A stretch of DNA of 64,000 nucleotides, from the NCBI RefSeq assembly GCF_963678635.1, contig NC_087068.1, positions 20,192,914 to 20,256,913 of the forward strand. Reading direction: 5' to 3'. The stretch is from Symsagittifera roscoffensis. Its lineage: Eukaryota > Xenacoelomorpha > Acoela > Convolutidae. The position numbers and the translations under genes are program-made. The notes under the pieces were generated by a model. It saw only the letters and a list, made by a program, of their open reading frames with translations. It was not told where the DNA came from and made no database searches. Below, one piece after another: positions 21,577-32,878 of this stretch; position 1 is the first letter of the stretch, and the number at the start of each line of letters is the position of its first letter.

Positions 21577-24182
21577 AAATATTAATTTTTCTCCAACTCC
21601 TTTTTCTAGTAATTTCCGATCAGAACATAAATCCTTCTCCCCGCAGAGGACCCCAAGACTTATTAGTAACACATTACGATTGTGAAGAAAATGAACAAAA
21701 AACACTACACAAATATGCAATAAATCAAGTATCACAATGCGAAACAGAACCACAAGCTATAGAAACTACAAATGTAATAGCGACACTCTATTCAAAAGCC
21801 CGAGCAACAACAGTTATAGGATATAAATTCACAGCAACATTTTCCAAAAAGAAAGTACATTGTTCACAAGTCTCAAACGGAAATAAAAACCGACTTGACC
21901 ACGAATCATTCTACCAAAGTAATATAAAACGACTTTTACATCTCAATCCCGTTGATTAAAAAAACGAGTTACTCAGACTAAATATCACAAGAAATAAAAA
22001 AACCGACAGAAAATTAGTATATTTTCAAGTTTTTGCCGATTCAGTACATCAAGCAGAACTTGAAAGATATCAAGGACATATAAAACTAGATGAAAAATAC
22101 CCATACAACGGCGCACATGGAAGATTAACTTATGACATACACGATAAGCACTGGATACCACACATTGGTATAAATAATCCATCAAACTGCAAAGCAGACA
22201 CAAAAAAAAGAGAATATCAAGAAATAATGTTTTTCGATTGGAAAATACAACTCGAAAAAATACAACTCACACGAGATTTATCTGACAACACAATGATCTA
22301 TCAAGGAATTAGATTACCTTGTAAAAACGATCAAGGTTATTGTGACCCTACAACACGATTAGAAGCAACAATTGTTTGGTTTCCCGAAGACACATGTACA
22401 ACATTTCAAGTAGCAAAAATACACGCCCGAATGATAAAATTTCACGAGAAATATTTTATACAATCAATTCCATATGAACAAGTAAATCCATCACGAAAAC
22501 AAAGTACTGATTTTAGAAACATCCACAATATAGAAAATAAATTGACACGTTTCCAAATATATCAAGAAACAGAACTTGCATGCAAATACAGAAACCCACT
22601 TCACAAAACACAATATTCTGAAATATTAGTCGAATACGAAAAAGGTTTTGACATGACCACTGGAAAAATAAAAATTGACCCTTATGCCACAGGTCATCCT
22701 CTAAACGAAGGAACATCATATATACCAGTTAACTTTCAAAAAAGTAATGGTCAACCTGGTGGACATCTAAAGCCACATGACACTAGAAGCACACGCTTAC
22801 AAGAACTATCACTAATGAATAATTCTTATTTTGGTAATATCCACTATGATATTCACTTAGATATGAAATTTGACTACACAATTAGTCGAATTTTTAAGGA
22901 AATGTCACTCTCTGAATTAGAAACACTTCACCAACTATGCGAATTAGAACGGACACAAATCCTACAATCACTTGCACTAGCAGTATTAAAAATATCCTAC
23001 GCAGGATATTTACTATCAGGAAATCGATCAAATTTTTTAGACTACGAAGGAAACATTTTATGGTTTTACACCTGTACCAAAAAAGTATCACCACTATATG
23101 TTTTTGAAGATAAACGATGCTATAAAAGAATCCCTATCTTTTATAAAAAAAAAGTATATTTCGTTGACACACTTTCAAGACGAACATATTACTGGGATAC
23201 CGCAGTCCCATGTGGATCAGAAAATAGCCACAATGTAGTACAACTGAACCCTGATGAAGATAAATATTACCTTCTCACCCCATATCCCACATTAATGCAA
23301 TCACTCAAAAAATTTTCACCCGAAAGCATTAGAGCTATTGCTCGAAACCCAAATATCGATTTACAATCAATTGGAATATATTCAAAATCCGATATCCAAC
23401 ATCACATTAGAACACAACAATTCCGAGAATTATTAACACAAATGGACACTATACAAAGACAATCAATTGACCAAAACTTACGCAAACTTGCCGAAACAGT
23501 AGGATTTGCAGATATCTATACACAAGATTATAGCGGATATTTTAAAGACATAAAGGACTATATATATCTAAACGGTGAAAAATACCGACCACAAGATGTT
23601 TCACTTAAAAATATTTTTAGCTTTGTTACACTAAAAAATGAAATTCTTGATTTTCTAGGATGGCCCTATTACATCTTAGAAAAATCAACTATTTTATACG
23701 CAATGTTTAACTTTATAGGATTTCTTTTTTCACTTTTAAAAGGAATCTATAGTACATGCGCTATACACACACAAGTAAATAGACAAGCAAGTGTAGCACG
23801 CATAGTATTTGCAGGATTTTTTGGAATTTTTTCATCATCAATAAACAAAATTCTTTTAGACGCACAAATAAAAGAATACAATACAAAAATAGCGACAAGA
23901 CAGAACACGTACGACGAAGAACATAATAATATAGAGGTAACGCCTACAGCACCACAGTTACCACCCCTACCACATAACAATCCATTATCCCTAGTCCCAC
24001 AAAATTTCCGAAATATAGCAATAACACATAATCCAAATTTTAGACCAAACATATCGCAAAGTCCCATACAACATATAATGACACATCATTCACAAGATGA
24101 AAATACATATGAACAAATTATCGAACAACCCCATACCACCGCTTTTCAGTCTCAAAATAATAATTTTTTTAGCCCACGATGA
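21564..24182 (+). pseudogene. env: env-like glycoprotein with one in-frame stop
   Basis: The ATG at 21564 begins a clear signal peptide (MYILKILIFLQLLFLVIS). The frame runs to 24182 (about 873 codons) with a single TAA at 21957. The ectodomain-like part is Cys-containing, with an early YDCEE motif followed by spaced cysteines. A layout of this kind occurs in chuvirus-type and retroelement glycoproteins, but I could not confirm the family. Hydrophobic segments at about 23685-23760 and 23795-23840 near the C-terminus could be transmembrane, followed by a ~110-residue Pro/Asn-rich tail. The expected role is a surface glycoprotein. The stop means that this copy is probably not expressed whole. 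Confidence 0.6.
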
Positions 24183-25988
24183 GCCGACAACTTGGATCCC
24201 TACACCGCTCAAATTCCCATCCAACCAACCTCAACACTCCAATTACAATAATTCCACCTTTTGCTTTCCCGCCACCCAATTTCCCAAGTAGTAATATAAC
24301 AGCAGGCATGAATTCAGACACTAATTCAAATATTTCAGTTTTATACTCCATTTCACAACTCAATAACCCTAATATAGAAACCCCTGATGAATTTGCTGAC
24401 TCCGAACCATCTCCATCCAATAATTTTCAAACCAATTCTTCAGTTTTTTCAAAACCCCCTTTTCAACCAATCCCACCAAATAACCCACTCCCATCTATTT
24501 CTACACCCTCTTATGCTTCACAAGTAACCCCAACCTACTCCTCATTTCATTCAGACCGATCATCCAATTCTCCAGATATTCCCCAAATCTCCCAAGAACT
24601 CGATAATTTTATCACCCTACAACAACAACTATTACACCCTAACACCCCCACTATAAATCAGATTTCTTCCACAATAGAATCCTCAAACCCACCTACCCCT
24701 ACACTCTCTTCAGCTTATACTGCATCATTAGCACAATCATCCACATCTACTGAATCTTCACTCAGCACTAATAGAGCTTACCGCACTTTTAAAAGAAAGT
24801 TCCCCAACCATCCTTTCCCAGCAAAACCAGGAACAGCCCGTGAATATATTAATCATCCACATCACACTAACACGAAAGATTTTCTAGCAATCACCTTACC
24901 TTCATTTCCACAATCTACTTTAAACACCCCTCATGACACTAACGACACATGTAGTTTTGTAGATGAACATGTTTTAATGCCAACACTTCATTGGACATCA
25001 AATTATCATTTTACTAATCCCCTTTGCCTACCGTTATCTAATACTCATAACGATATAGAAAGAAATCAAGATATGCTGTATCGACTCACCACACCACTAA
25101 CACATAGACAATTTACTTATATAGGAAATAAAAAATCACTAAAAACATTCACTGCACCCCGAGCTAACGAATTTACACTAGAATATTACGATCATAATAT
25201 CATCCGAACTAATCGAGACCAATTTTTAGATGACGATCGCTTCGCTAACCCACAACTAACAGAAAAATTTTTCATCAAAACACCATATGTATTTACACTC
25301 AATATATTTGATCGCAAACTTGATCACATCATTTCTGAAGCACTAACCGACATGCAAGCTTACGAAAATTTTAAAGAAAAATTTCAATTATTTTCACTAA
25401 CCTTCCACTTCCTTGCACCACATGAACGCGATTTGCACTGCTCACACGACATTATGTTAAGCACTAAACAAACCCACACCTATACAAATTATCGCTTCAT
25501 ACAAAATCATTTTGATCTACATACTCCATCAAGACAACCACACCACCGTTTTCAGTTTCTTAACTCTAAATACACTTCACCATTTTTTTCTAAATTTCAC
25601 ATATTGCATCAAAGATACTAACCTTTACGGCATCCTCCGCAATTATGATCCATTAACCCAAATGTATATATTTTGTCCCATCACGAAGACTTTTAACGCA
25701 GAAGAATCCAGACCCTTCCTTATCCCACATGAATTTATCCAACCTATAGAAATCCCTATATTAGAATTCATCCACAATACTAAATACAATCACAAATTAT
25801 ATAACATCATTCAAAACACACCTTATGAGTTTGCAGTTGGCACCGAAGAACTAAAAACTATTAAAGCACTTCAATTGCTTTGGCCACTGCTTCAAACTAA
25901 AGACATCATTCGCATACTAGCAAAATTACTAACAAATTCCGACATAATACACGACATCTTCCCACACGGTTTTTTCCCCGACGACTAA
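24179..25988 (+). pseudogene. Large unrecognised ORF downstream of env
   Basis: Its ATG overlaps the env stop codon in an ATGA arrangement (24179-24182). The first frame gives 480 codons, ending at 25621. Protein-like sequence continues in another frame to 25988, so one frame change lies between about 25585 and 25620, near a T7 run. The N-terminal ~190 residues are Ser/Pro/Thr/Asn-rich and disordered. The remaining ~400 look globular, with many aromatic and His residues and no signal peptide or membrane span. No family was recognised. Gypsy elements normally end with env, so this is an extra gene. The ATGA overlap suggests termination-reinitiation. Confidence 0.55.
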
Positions 25989-25991
25989 CAG

Positions 25992-26069
25992 GTAAGTATA
26001 ATTTATACATATTCTTCACTAATAAATTTAAAATAAATACTAACCATTCTTTACTCATGTTTCATTTAG
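25992..26069 (+). other. Candidate 78-nt intron just after the last stop codon
   Basis: Three bases after the stop of the last ORF the sequence reads CAG|GTAAGTAT, a textbook 5' splice site. It is followed by TACTAAC (a branch-site consensus) and then a pyrimidine-rich TTTCATTTAG acceptor ending at 26069. A second TACTAAC with a downstream CACAAG lies at about 26334-26370. This could be an intron in the 3' untranslated region, or the donor for joining to a distant exon. Confidence 0.5.
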
Positions 26070-27054
26070 ATCTTTAGTCTTCATACCACGATCATCTGCA
26101 AAAAACAAAAAAGCAATATAAAAAATAAACTTGTTAAAATTCTTCTAAACTTCATTAATATTTTCCACAAGGTAAACTGATAAAATTTATACCAAATGTA
26201 GTAAATTAATTTATAAATTGTTTCCCCAAAAGCATTAAATTTCATAAAAAATGAAAATTTGTAATTTAATTTTTCCCCAAAACTAGCAGTAAAATTAAAA
26301 TTCTATGTAGTAAATTGATAAAATGAAAATGCAGTACTAACCTTTTGATATTTTCATTCACTCGCACAAGAATTCTATCCAAACTCGCACAGCTCGCCCA
26401 CGAAGAATTGTTTAAATAATGAATTTCAGTTTCAAGTTTTCACACTCAACAACTCTAACACACGATAACAAGTTTCAAACTTTCCTTTAACCCGGTTGGA
26501 AAGGAATTATATACTAAACAAAACTAACCAACGCAGCTTACTAAACACCACAAATCATAAAATAACAGCATGACTAAGAAAAGAAAACCAACGGTACCCA
26601 AACCGGATTAACCCAGTTTAAAACTGAATAATTTATTCTTTTGAAGACTATTATAAAGTCTAAAAAAGAAATAATAAAACACAAAAAAGTCGAAAGACAA
26701 ACCCATAACAAAAACAATTTGATTTTTGAAAAAAGGACACAACCAACGAAACATAAGAAAAACTACCATAAACCCAACATAAAACGTTATCACATAACAG
26801 GACCTCTCACAGAAACCGCACGAAATCATACTCCCACTCCTGGCCTAACCCACCAGATAGGACGACCTGAGCATGCTCTATAGCCGGCCTAACCCACCGC
26901 GCTACATCCACGCTTTGTGACCACACTTCTATTTTTAATAAGAGGTACTCAAGGGTGAGTAACTCTTCAAAATAACCGAACTAAAACAAAATGCTTTTGT
27001 GAAAACAACTAACCAAAATCATAATTAAAACACTGAACTAATAAAAATTTTATA
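26070..27054. other. 3' untranslated stretch of the large element, with tRNA-like fragment
   Basis: No coding frame supported. On the minus strand near 26,860-26,925 there is GTGGATGTAGCGCGGTGGGT, which resembles a tRNA or SINE A-box region, but no good B-box follows. A polypurine tract directly before the 3' LTR at 27055 was not found. Confidence 0.35.
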
Positions 27055-28863
27055 AAACTATATTTTGTGATTGGAAAAATTAGATATTTTACCACTGTAA
27101 AGTATTTAATATTAACCAATCATGATCCATCTAACTAACAACCCACTTATTTGTAAGTGCTGAAATTACTTGTAATTTCAGCGCCAGAGAGATTTGAATT
27201 TAACTTAGAAATTAGTTTCCTCTCCAAGAGAACTTCAGCAGCCTCAACAAACCAGTATACCCTAGATCTATTGAGCCTAGCAGAGACTAGTTAAACACCC
27301 TGAGACTAGATAGTATAAGAGTAAGATTAGGATCGGTATTAGACTAAGAAGTTGCACGAATCTATCCGGCCGAAAATAAGATAGCGTGACGAGCAGACGG
27401 TGTACCCTATCCGAAATTACTCTATGAGTTAACCACATCGGTCCTAACTCATCTGGTGCGACCATAAGTCTCGAACAAGACCTTAATAGCTTAGAATTAA
27501 CCAAAAATAGATTAGAATTTAGACAAAACATTTTTAAAATGTTATACGACGATAATTTAATCGAAATGTCTCTACGACTCAATAGATCAGAGCCGATATT
27601 CCGAAAGATAACAGAACTACCCGGAATTGTAAGAAGACCTCGAACCAGAGACGATACACAAAGTAGAAACTTACCATATAGTTATATGATAGTACGGCAA
27701 AAGCCAACACAAACTTTTAAATTTAGAATTTTATTAGCAATGAATTTAGATTTTCATTTGCAAACATAAAATCTTGAAGTCAATCTTCATGATCATTTCA
27801 GGCGCTAAACAAAATTATTAATGTACAATAACGATTGATAAAAAGATCTCAGATCGTTTTCCTAAATTCTGCAGTATTATATAAAACATGTTTGGAAAAT
27901 ATTTATTGAAAATCAAAACAAAAATTAGTAGCATGACAATAAATTGTTAGTAATCATAAAATCATCTGTTGTCCCAGCCTCATCACCTAAACATAACAGC
28001 AATCATAAGCTCACTAATATCATTAAAAAACTAAATCTTTTTCTTAAACAAATTTAAACCATTTTAAACTTAAATTCACTTAATTTTAAAATCAGATCAT
28101 CAAGGCTTATCCTTGGATCTTAATTAATTTTCTATTTCACTAAATTTAAAACTTGATCATCAAGGCCTATCCTTGGATCAAAAAGAACAATTTTGTTCAC
28201 CCCCACCCACTTAGCAAGTGTCTAACGACCTCAAACGTCGATTCACTATCCAACCCTTCCAAAAAACCCAAGACTAATAGAAGTTTTTGAACAAAACTAA
28301 CCATTCAAATTAGGATAAACAGTGAAGAACTTCGGTTATTCATCCTTCACTTGAACCCTCCTCTTACCAGACCCAGGATAAATCTTAGACTTAGTAAGTT
28401 TTAAATAGTATCTAACGAACTACTCGCGTTCTAATTATACCTGAACCTTGTGGATCGATTTACTATTCTCCAACCCTTGAACACAATCACTACCCCTAAG
28501 TAAGATTAAGTAAGTTAACACCTTAGCTTATACTAGCCACGAGAAAGTAAAAAATCATTCTTCGGAATCGATATACTTTTCTCTCCAACCCTGAACAAAT
28601 AGACCCAGGTTAAGCTAACCAAAAAATTGTAAGGACTAACAGTTTAAGAAAGTAGACATCATCTAACAACTTTTTGCATCCCTCATCCTAAAACTTATGT
28701 CATTCAAAAATCTAGGAAATAAACAAACAATCGTTCTACACAACTGTGAAATAGATAACAAAAAGTACGATCTTGTAATCACACCTCATACACAAACAGT
28801 TGGATATATTAGAACAAAACGACTAACAATAAAAAGAAAAATAATAAACAAACAAAGACAAAT
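27055..28863 (+). repeat. Long terminal repeat, copy C (3' LTR)
   Basis: 1,809 bp, nearly identical to copies A and B, with the same start (AAACTATATT) and end (ACAAAT). Upstream it lacks the 222-bp flank seen at 6531 and 8890, and downstream it lacks the internal sequence. These differences define the repeat borders. The ATG-initiated frame at 28697 that would lead into gag is cut off at the LTR edge, as expected for a 3' copy. Confidence 0.78.
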
Positions 28864-29001
28864 TTTGTTTCCTTGATCGTTTCAATAGTTTTTCTTTATT
28901 GGGAATTGAATTTGCAGTTGGAGAGGCACTCTCGTTTTTACAGTATACTATTAGCGGAAAATTCTGATTTGTTGTAATGTATTCTGTAACGGATTTTTTT
29001 T

Positions 29002-29340
29002 TTAGCTCAGCTTTACTTTTGGAGAGTTGTCACGTTTGGGACGCTTGCCTAGCACCACTTTACGATGATAGATGTTGTTCTTGTCCTCGAAATACAAAAA
29101 CTTAACAAAGACAGTAGAGGGAACCATTCCGTTATCCTTGTTGGAAGGGTGACAAGCTTTAAAATCTGCGAAAACGTTTTTGTCCTTTAGTTTTTGCAGG
29201 AAGACTTTGCATTTACTTTTCTGGAGGTTATCGAGGTTCAGTTCTACATTTTCACTTAAAATACAGTTTTTTTGAACTATATCGTTCTTGTTCTGATGTC
29301 CGCAGTTCCAGGTCTGTTCCTTCGTTTTTCAAATTCATGA
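29002..29340 (-). pseudogene. Fragment resembling a LINE ORF1 protein
   Basis: Read on the minus strand, an open frame ends at a TAA (29002-29004). It contains NVFADFKACHPSNKD, VPSTVFVKFLYFED and YHRKVVLG. This pattern resembles the RNA-binding part of L1-type ORF1 proteins (a CH-P-N segment followed by a VKF strand). Upstream the frame breaks. No reverse transcriptase is nearby. The assignment rests on motif resemblance only. It could also belong to another transposon ORF. Confidence 0.4.
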
Positions 29341-30248
29341 TTTACTCATTTTTTTGCTTTTGGATTCTTTGGTCGTTAGTTTGCAGACCTATGAAAATAA
29401 TTTTTAGAATATCCTTCATCGATTGATCAACACTTGCGCATTCAATTTTTTGCAACATTTCATTGATTTTCATTTCCGCTCTCTGTTTAACAGTTTTATC
29501 ACAGCCTTTAAATTTGAATTAGGCTTTGAATAAATAATATCCAGTTTGATATATTTTTGAGCCTAAACGCTTGGGTGGCGAGAGGGTTAGGTTGGCTGAA
29601 TTAATTTCAAAAAAATTCATTCGAAAAAGAAGGATGTTCAAAAAAAAATTGGCGAGACGATGCCAAATTGGATGTTGATGATTCAAAAAAAACTAAGCAG
29701 TTCTAATCAAAATTAAACAAAGTCAAAGATCCTTATTTGGTCTATTAAGGGGGATGGATTTTACTTTTTTCCGGATTAACATCCAAGGTTTTATAATCCG
29801 TCATTTAGTGAAAATCTTAGATCCTCGCCAGCGTGTGGAGTGTGAAATTAGCCATTATGCGCATTTTGGGATAACTAATGCATGCATATCTCTGAGAATT
29901 GCTGATTTGGCAACAGGATACGAGCAAGGATCATTATACTTAAAACATTTTTTTAATCTTCATTTCAAAAAATCAGCATGACGTCATGCTGAAAAGTGGT
30001 AGTTATGACTGATGACCATAGTAATACTTTTTCTTGTTAATTTATTACCACAGCTGTATTCTGTCGACGGCGCCTGCGCTGTTGAATCTATAATACATTT
30101 TTAGATGTAATATAAAAAAGCTCTGTTCAGCTTTTAACTATTGCCAGCAAAAATACTCAAATAAGTATAAGTTGAACACTTGATGGTTCTTGTTTCTGCA
30201 AACAAACCACCGAATTCTTCAATTTAACTGAAAAACATAAAACCCAAT
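29341..30248. other. Intergenic DNA upstream of the 30.2-kb gene
   Basis: No supported gene. The last ~150 bases before the ATG at 30249 would be the promoter and 5' untranslated region. No clear TATA box or initiator could be chosen. Confidence 0.4.
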
Positions 30249-31564
30249 ATGGCATCGCACACATCAGCAACAAACTCACAAAACTTCCGATCACTTCCAG
30301 ACTCCAGAAGACCAAGACTGCCACCTAACACTATCCGAAACTTTCCAAGAAATGTCCCAGAACTAAAATATGGAGAAAAAATTTCGATCAGTTATTCTGA
30401 GTCATCCAGAGCTTCGTGGATCTCTTTCAAGGTCAATCAAGAAGAGTCGTTACACGGATTTTTCGTTTCACTTCATACAACCTCAAATTTACAAAATATA
30501 GACTTCGAAGCTAAACTTTTTGACAGTTCTGGTGAACTCTTAGACTTCAAAGAAAGTGTAAGCTCGAAGTCTGGGGCAATTTTGGATTGGTATTTTGTAT
30601 CTTGGCACATGTGCGACTTTTCAGGCAAGTCCGATGAAATGGGTCCAAGTATGCCAAAAGCGTTCAGTGTGCTTCGCGTGTTTGAAAGAAATTCGTGTGC
30701 TTCTGTTTTGAATCCAGGTAAAACATTTTTCAAAACTATTTGTACATTTCTTAGTTGCAGACTTTTTTTAATGTAAAATACAATTTTAAAATTAAATGAA
30801 ATAAATCATTAAACATTATTGTCCGACCTTTTCTGAGCCACATGCCATTTTATCAGACGAAGAAGCGTTTTCGGGCAACTTTTAGATGGTTTAAATCAAA
30901 CCATCTCACTCATCGCCTCACAAAGCCCCCCACAATGGTCTTGCGTCCCATAAATGCGTCCCCCACAAAGCGTCAATGCGTCTAACGAAAAACGTTTTTC
31001 TCGGCCAAAAACTTGAAATCAACAATTGAAACCAATTTGGTATCTAGAATTAAGATGGAGGTAGAGAGACTCTTTTTAAAACGCTGGAGAAATTATTCAT
31101 TAAATCCATTTTCCTTCTGAAAATGGAACGTTGTCAAAAAGTATTTTATGTTAAGTGTAGCCGCCAATGATTGTTTAGGAACCTATTATCTGCAGATTAC
31201 AATCCAAGGCCACGTGAGGCAATCTTCCACAATATCAGCTGGTATCTGGATGTTTACACCAACCGATGATTTGGAGCGAGCCGGAATTGAATCAATCGAG
31301 CAAGCTTTAATCGACAAAAAAGCCACAAGCGAAGCTGTTTTTGAACAATACCAGGAAGCTAAAGCAAAATTTGATGAGCAGAAACGGAAACTGAGGCGGT
31401 ATGAAATGGAAGGAGAGGATGAAAACGTTAAAGAATTGATCGGCGAAAGAAACAGTTTGTATGACAGGTTTCTGAAGATTACACGAAGGAATCCTCGAAA
31501 CGAGGTGGGACAGCTGCATAGTCAAGCGAAACGGAGCCGATCCTGGTTTGGGAATTGGTGGTAG
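30249..31564 (+). CDS. Two-exon gene, unknown function, C-terminal coiled coil
   Basis: Exon 1 is 30249-30717 and exon 2 is 31161-31564, about 290 residues. The junction is AATCCAG|GTAAAA to TTAAGTGTAG|CCGCC. The codon phase matches across it (one base plus two), which supports the model. The ATG follows CCCAAT and opens a Ser/Asn/Pro/Arg-rich N-terminus of ~45 residues. Then comes a region of alternating hydrophobic residues with three cysteines, probably a beta-sandwich (about residues 45-185), and a highly charged coiled coil (about 190-265) ending in a basic, Trp-rich tail (SWFGNWW). No signal peptide or membrane span was seen. I do not recognise the family. The base composition is less AT-rich than its flanks. 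Confidence 0.7.
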
Positions 31565-31610
31565 TTATAGGAAAGGTGAAAATTGTCAAACACTGCTGTA
31601 CCTACTTTGA

Positions 31611-31616
31611 AATAAA
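31611..31616 (+). terminator. Poly(A) signal AATAAA
   Basis: AATAAA lies 47 bases after the stop codon of the two-exon gene, a usual position for cleavage and polyadenylation of that transcript. Confidence 0.6.
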
Positions 31617-32326
31617 CATTGAACACTCTAATTAATTAACTGCCTATATAGAATACATTTTCCCAGTAGTGGATGAACGATGGAAGAATCCCCCCACCCT
31701 TAGGTATTAAAAGTACTGGCCATACAAAGGATCCCCATTGGAATTATTGTACGCCATTTATTCTTCTCATTTAACCCTAAAATTTACTTGAAGGCGCCTA
31801 AGGCGCATAAATCCACTAAAAAACTTGCGATGAAACTGTGGCAGAATATGGGTTTTCTAGTGTTACCCACTTTGTCGACCTGAAAAAATGTTTGGTCTTC
31901 CTGAGGACCCACGTTTAATTCATCATACCTTTCCATGCATAATCAGATTCATTATTTGCATAAATTTTAAACCTTTCTTCTGCTAGTCTTAGCAAATTTA
32001 TTGTACAACATCAAAAATGTTTGAATTAACTCTGAGCTTCAAGCCGAAACTGATTCAAAATAATTATCCGAAGTTTTGCGCTTGCCTTTTTGTCCTTGTT
32101 TATGAACTTTTCGCTCACAAAATTTTCGTGGCAGCTCGTTGTTTAATTGTTCAATCGACACTGCTGAAATTGTGGGCTTGAAATTTTTCAAAAACTAGAT
32201 CTCTGACAAAACGAAATCGTTTTGCATTCCTATTTGCAGAGTTCAAACGCAATTTTGAAAATGCAGCCCTAAATCCAATGCCATTTCACTGGCTGAAAAT
32301 CAAAATTATTCCAGATATTTAAAACG
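31617..32326. other. Intergenic DNA, nothing recognised
   Basis: No coding frame or RNA supported between the poly(A) signal and the foldback element at 32327. Confidence 0.4.
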
Positions 32327-32878
32327 TTGGGGTCTTTCCCATTATTGCTCCCCAGTCTAGTATCAAAAAAAACTATAGCCCCAAAAACCTTTCCCATTAT
32401 TGACCTCCAACCTTTCCTATTATAGCCCCCAAAAGTTTCTAATTATACTAATAGGCAGATAAACTCATTAATTCCAATGTTTACATTTAAGTGTGTTTAC
32501 ATAGTATATGTTATTTCAACCATTTGCTTACACATTTGATTACACATACTTCTCATTATTTCTTCGAACACTTCCAATTTTTTTGTTTTTGCGAACTCCG
32601 CTAGGTAAGAATCAATCATAACTAGGTGAGTCTAGATGAGGCAGCTTGAATTGATACTCAATCAATATTCAGTTCCTGGCAAAGAAGTCGTCGATATAAA
32701 TCAACTTAATATCATAGTTGAAATGTTTCCATTAAAACAAATTTCAGTAGATATAGTAGTATAAATCAGTACGGATAGTGTGTATAAAATTGGAATGTTC
32801 GGGCGGGGGGGCTATAATGGGAAAGGTTGGAGCTCTAAATTACAGGGGGGGGGGCTATAATGAAAAAAACCCAAAAAT
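32327..32878. mobile_element. Foldback element with repeated CTTTCCCATTATAGCCCC ends
   Basis: The left end (32327) carries the unit ACCTTTCCCATTATAGCCCC about three times (near 32333, 32387 and 32407). The right end carries the complement, GGGGGCTATAATGGGAAAGG, at about 32812 and again near 32848. Multiple short terminal repeats in inverted orientation around a ~350-bp AT-rich middle are typical of foldback-type elements. No coding capacity was seen. Confidence 0.6.

Larger units (their letters stand above)
6753..28863 (+). mobile_element. Large Ty3/gypsy retroelement with env-like and additional ORFs
   Basis: Order on the plus strand: LTR (duplicated), gag, protease, RT, RNase H, integrase, a ~0.8-kb gap, a small membrane ORF, a Pro/Ser-rich ORF, a glycoprotein-like env, an unrecognised ~600-codon ORF, a ~1-kb 3' untranslated stretch, LTR. 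The protease-RT-RNase H-integrase order with a D,D35E integrase is the Ty3/gypsy order. Measured from copy B to copy C the element is about 19.8 kb, which is very long for this family. Several in-frame stops and frame changes show that this copy is not intact, although long stretches are open. The coding strand is strikingly poor in G. Confidence 0.85.
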
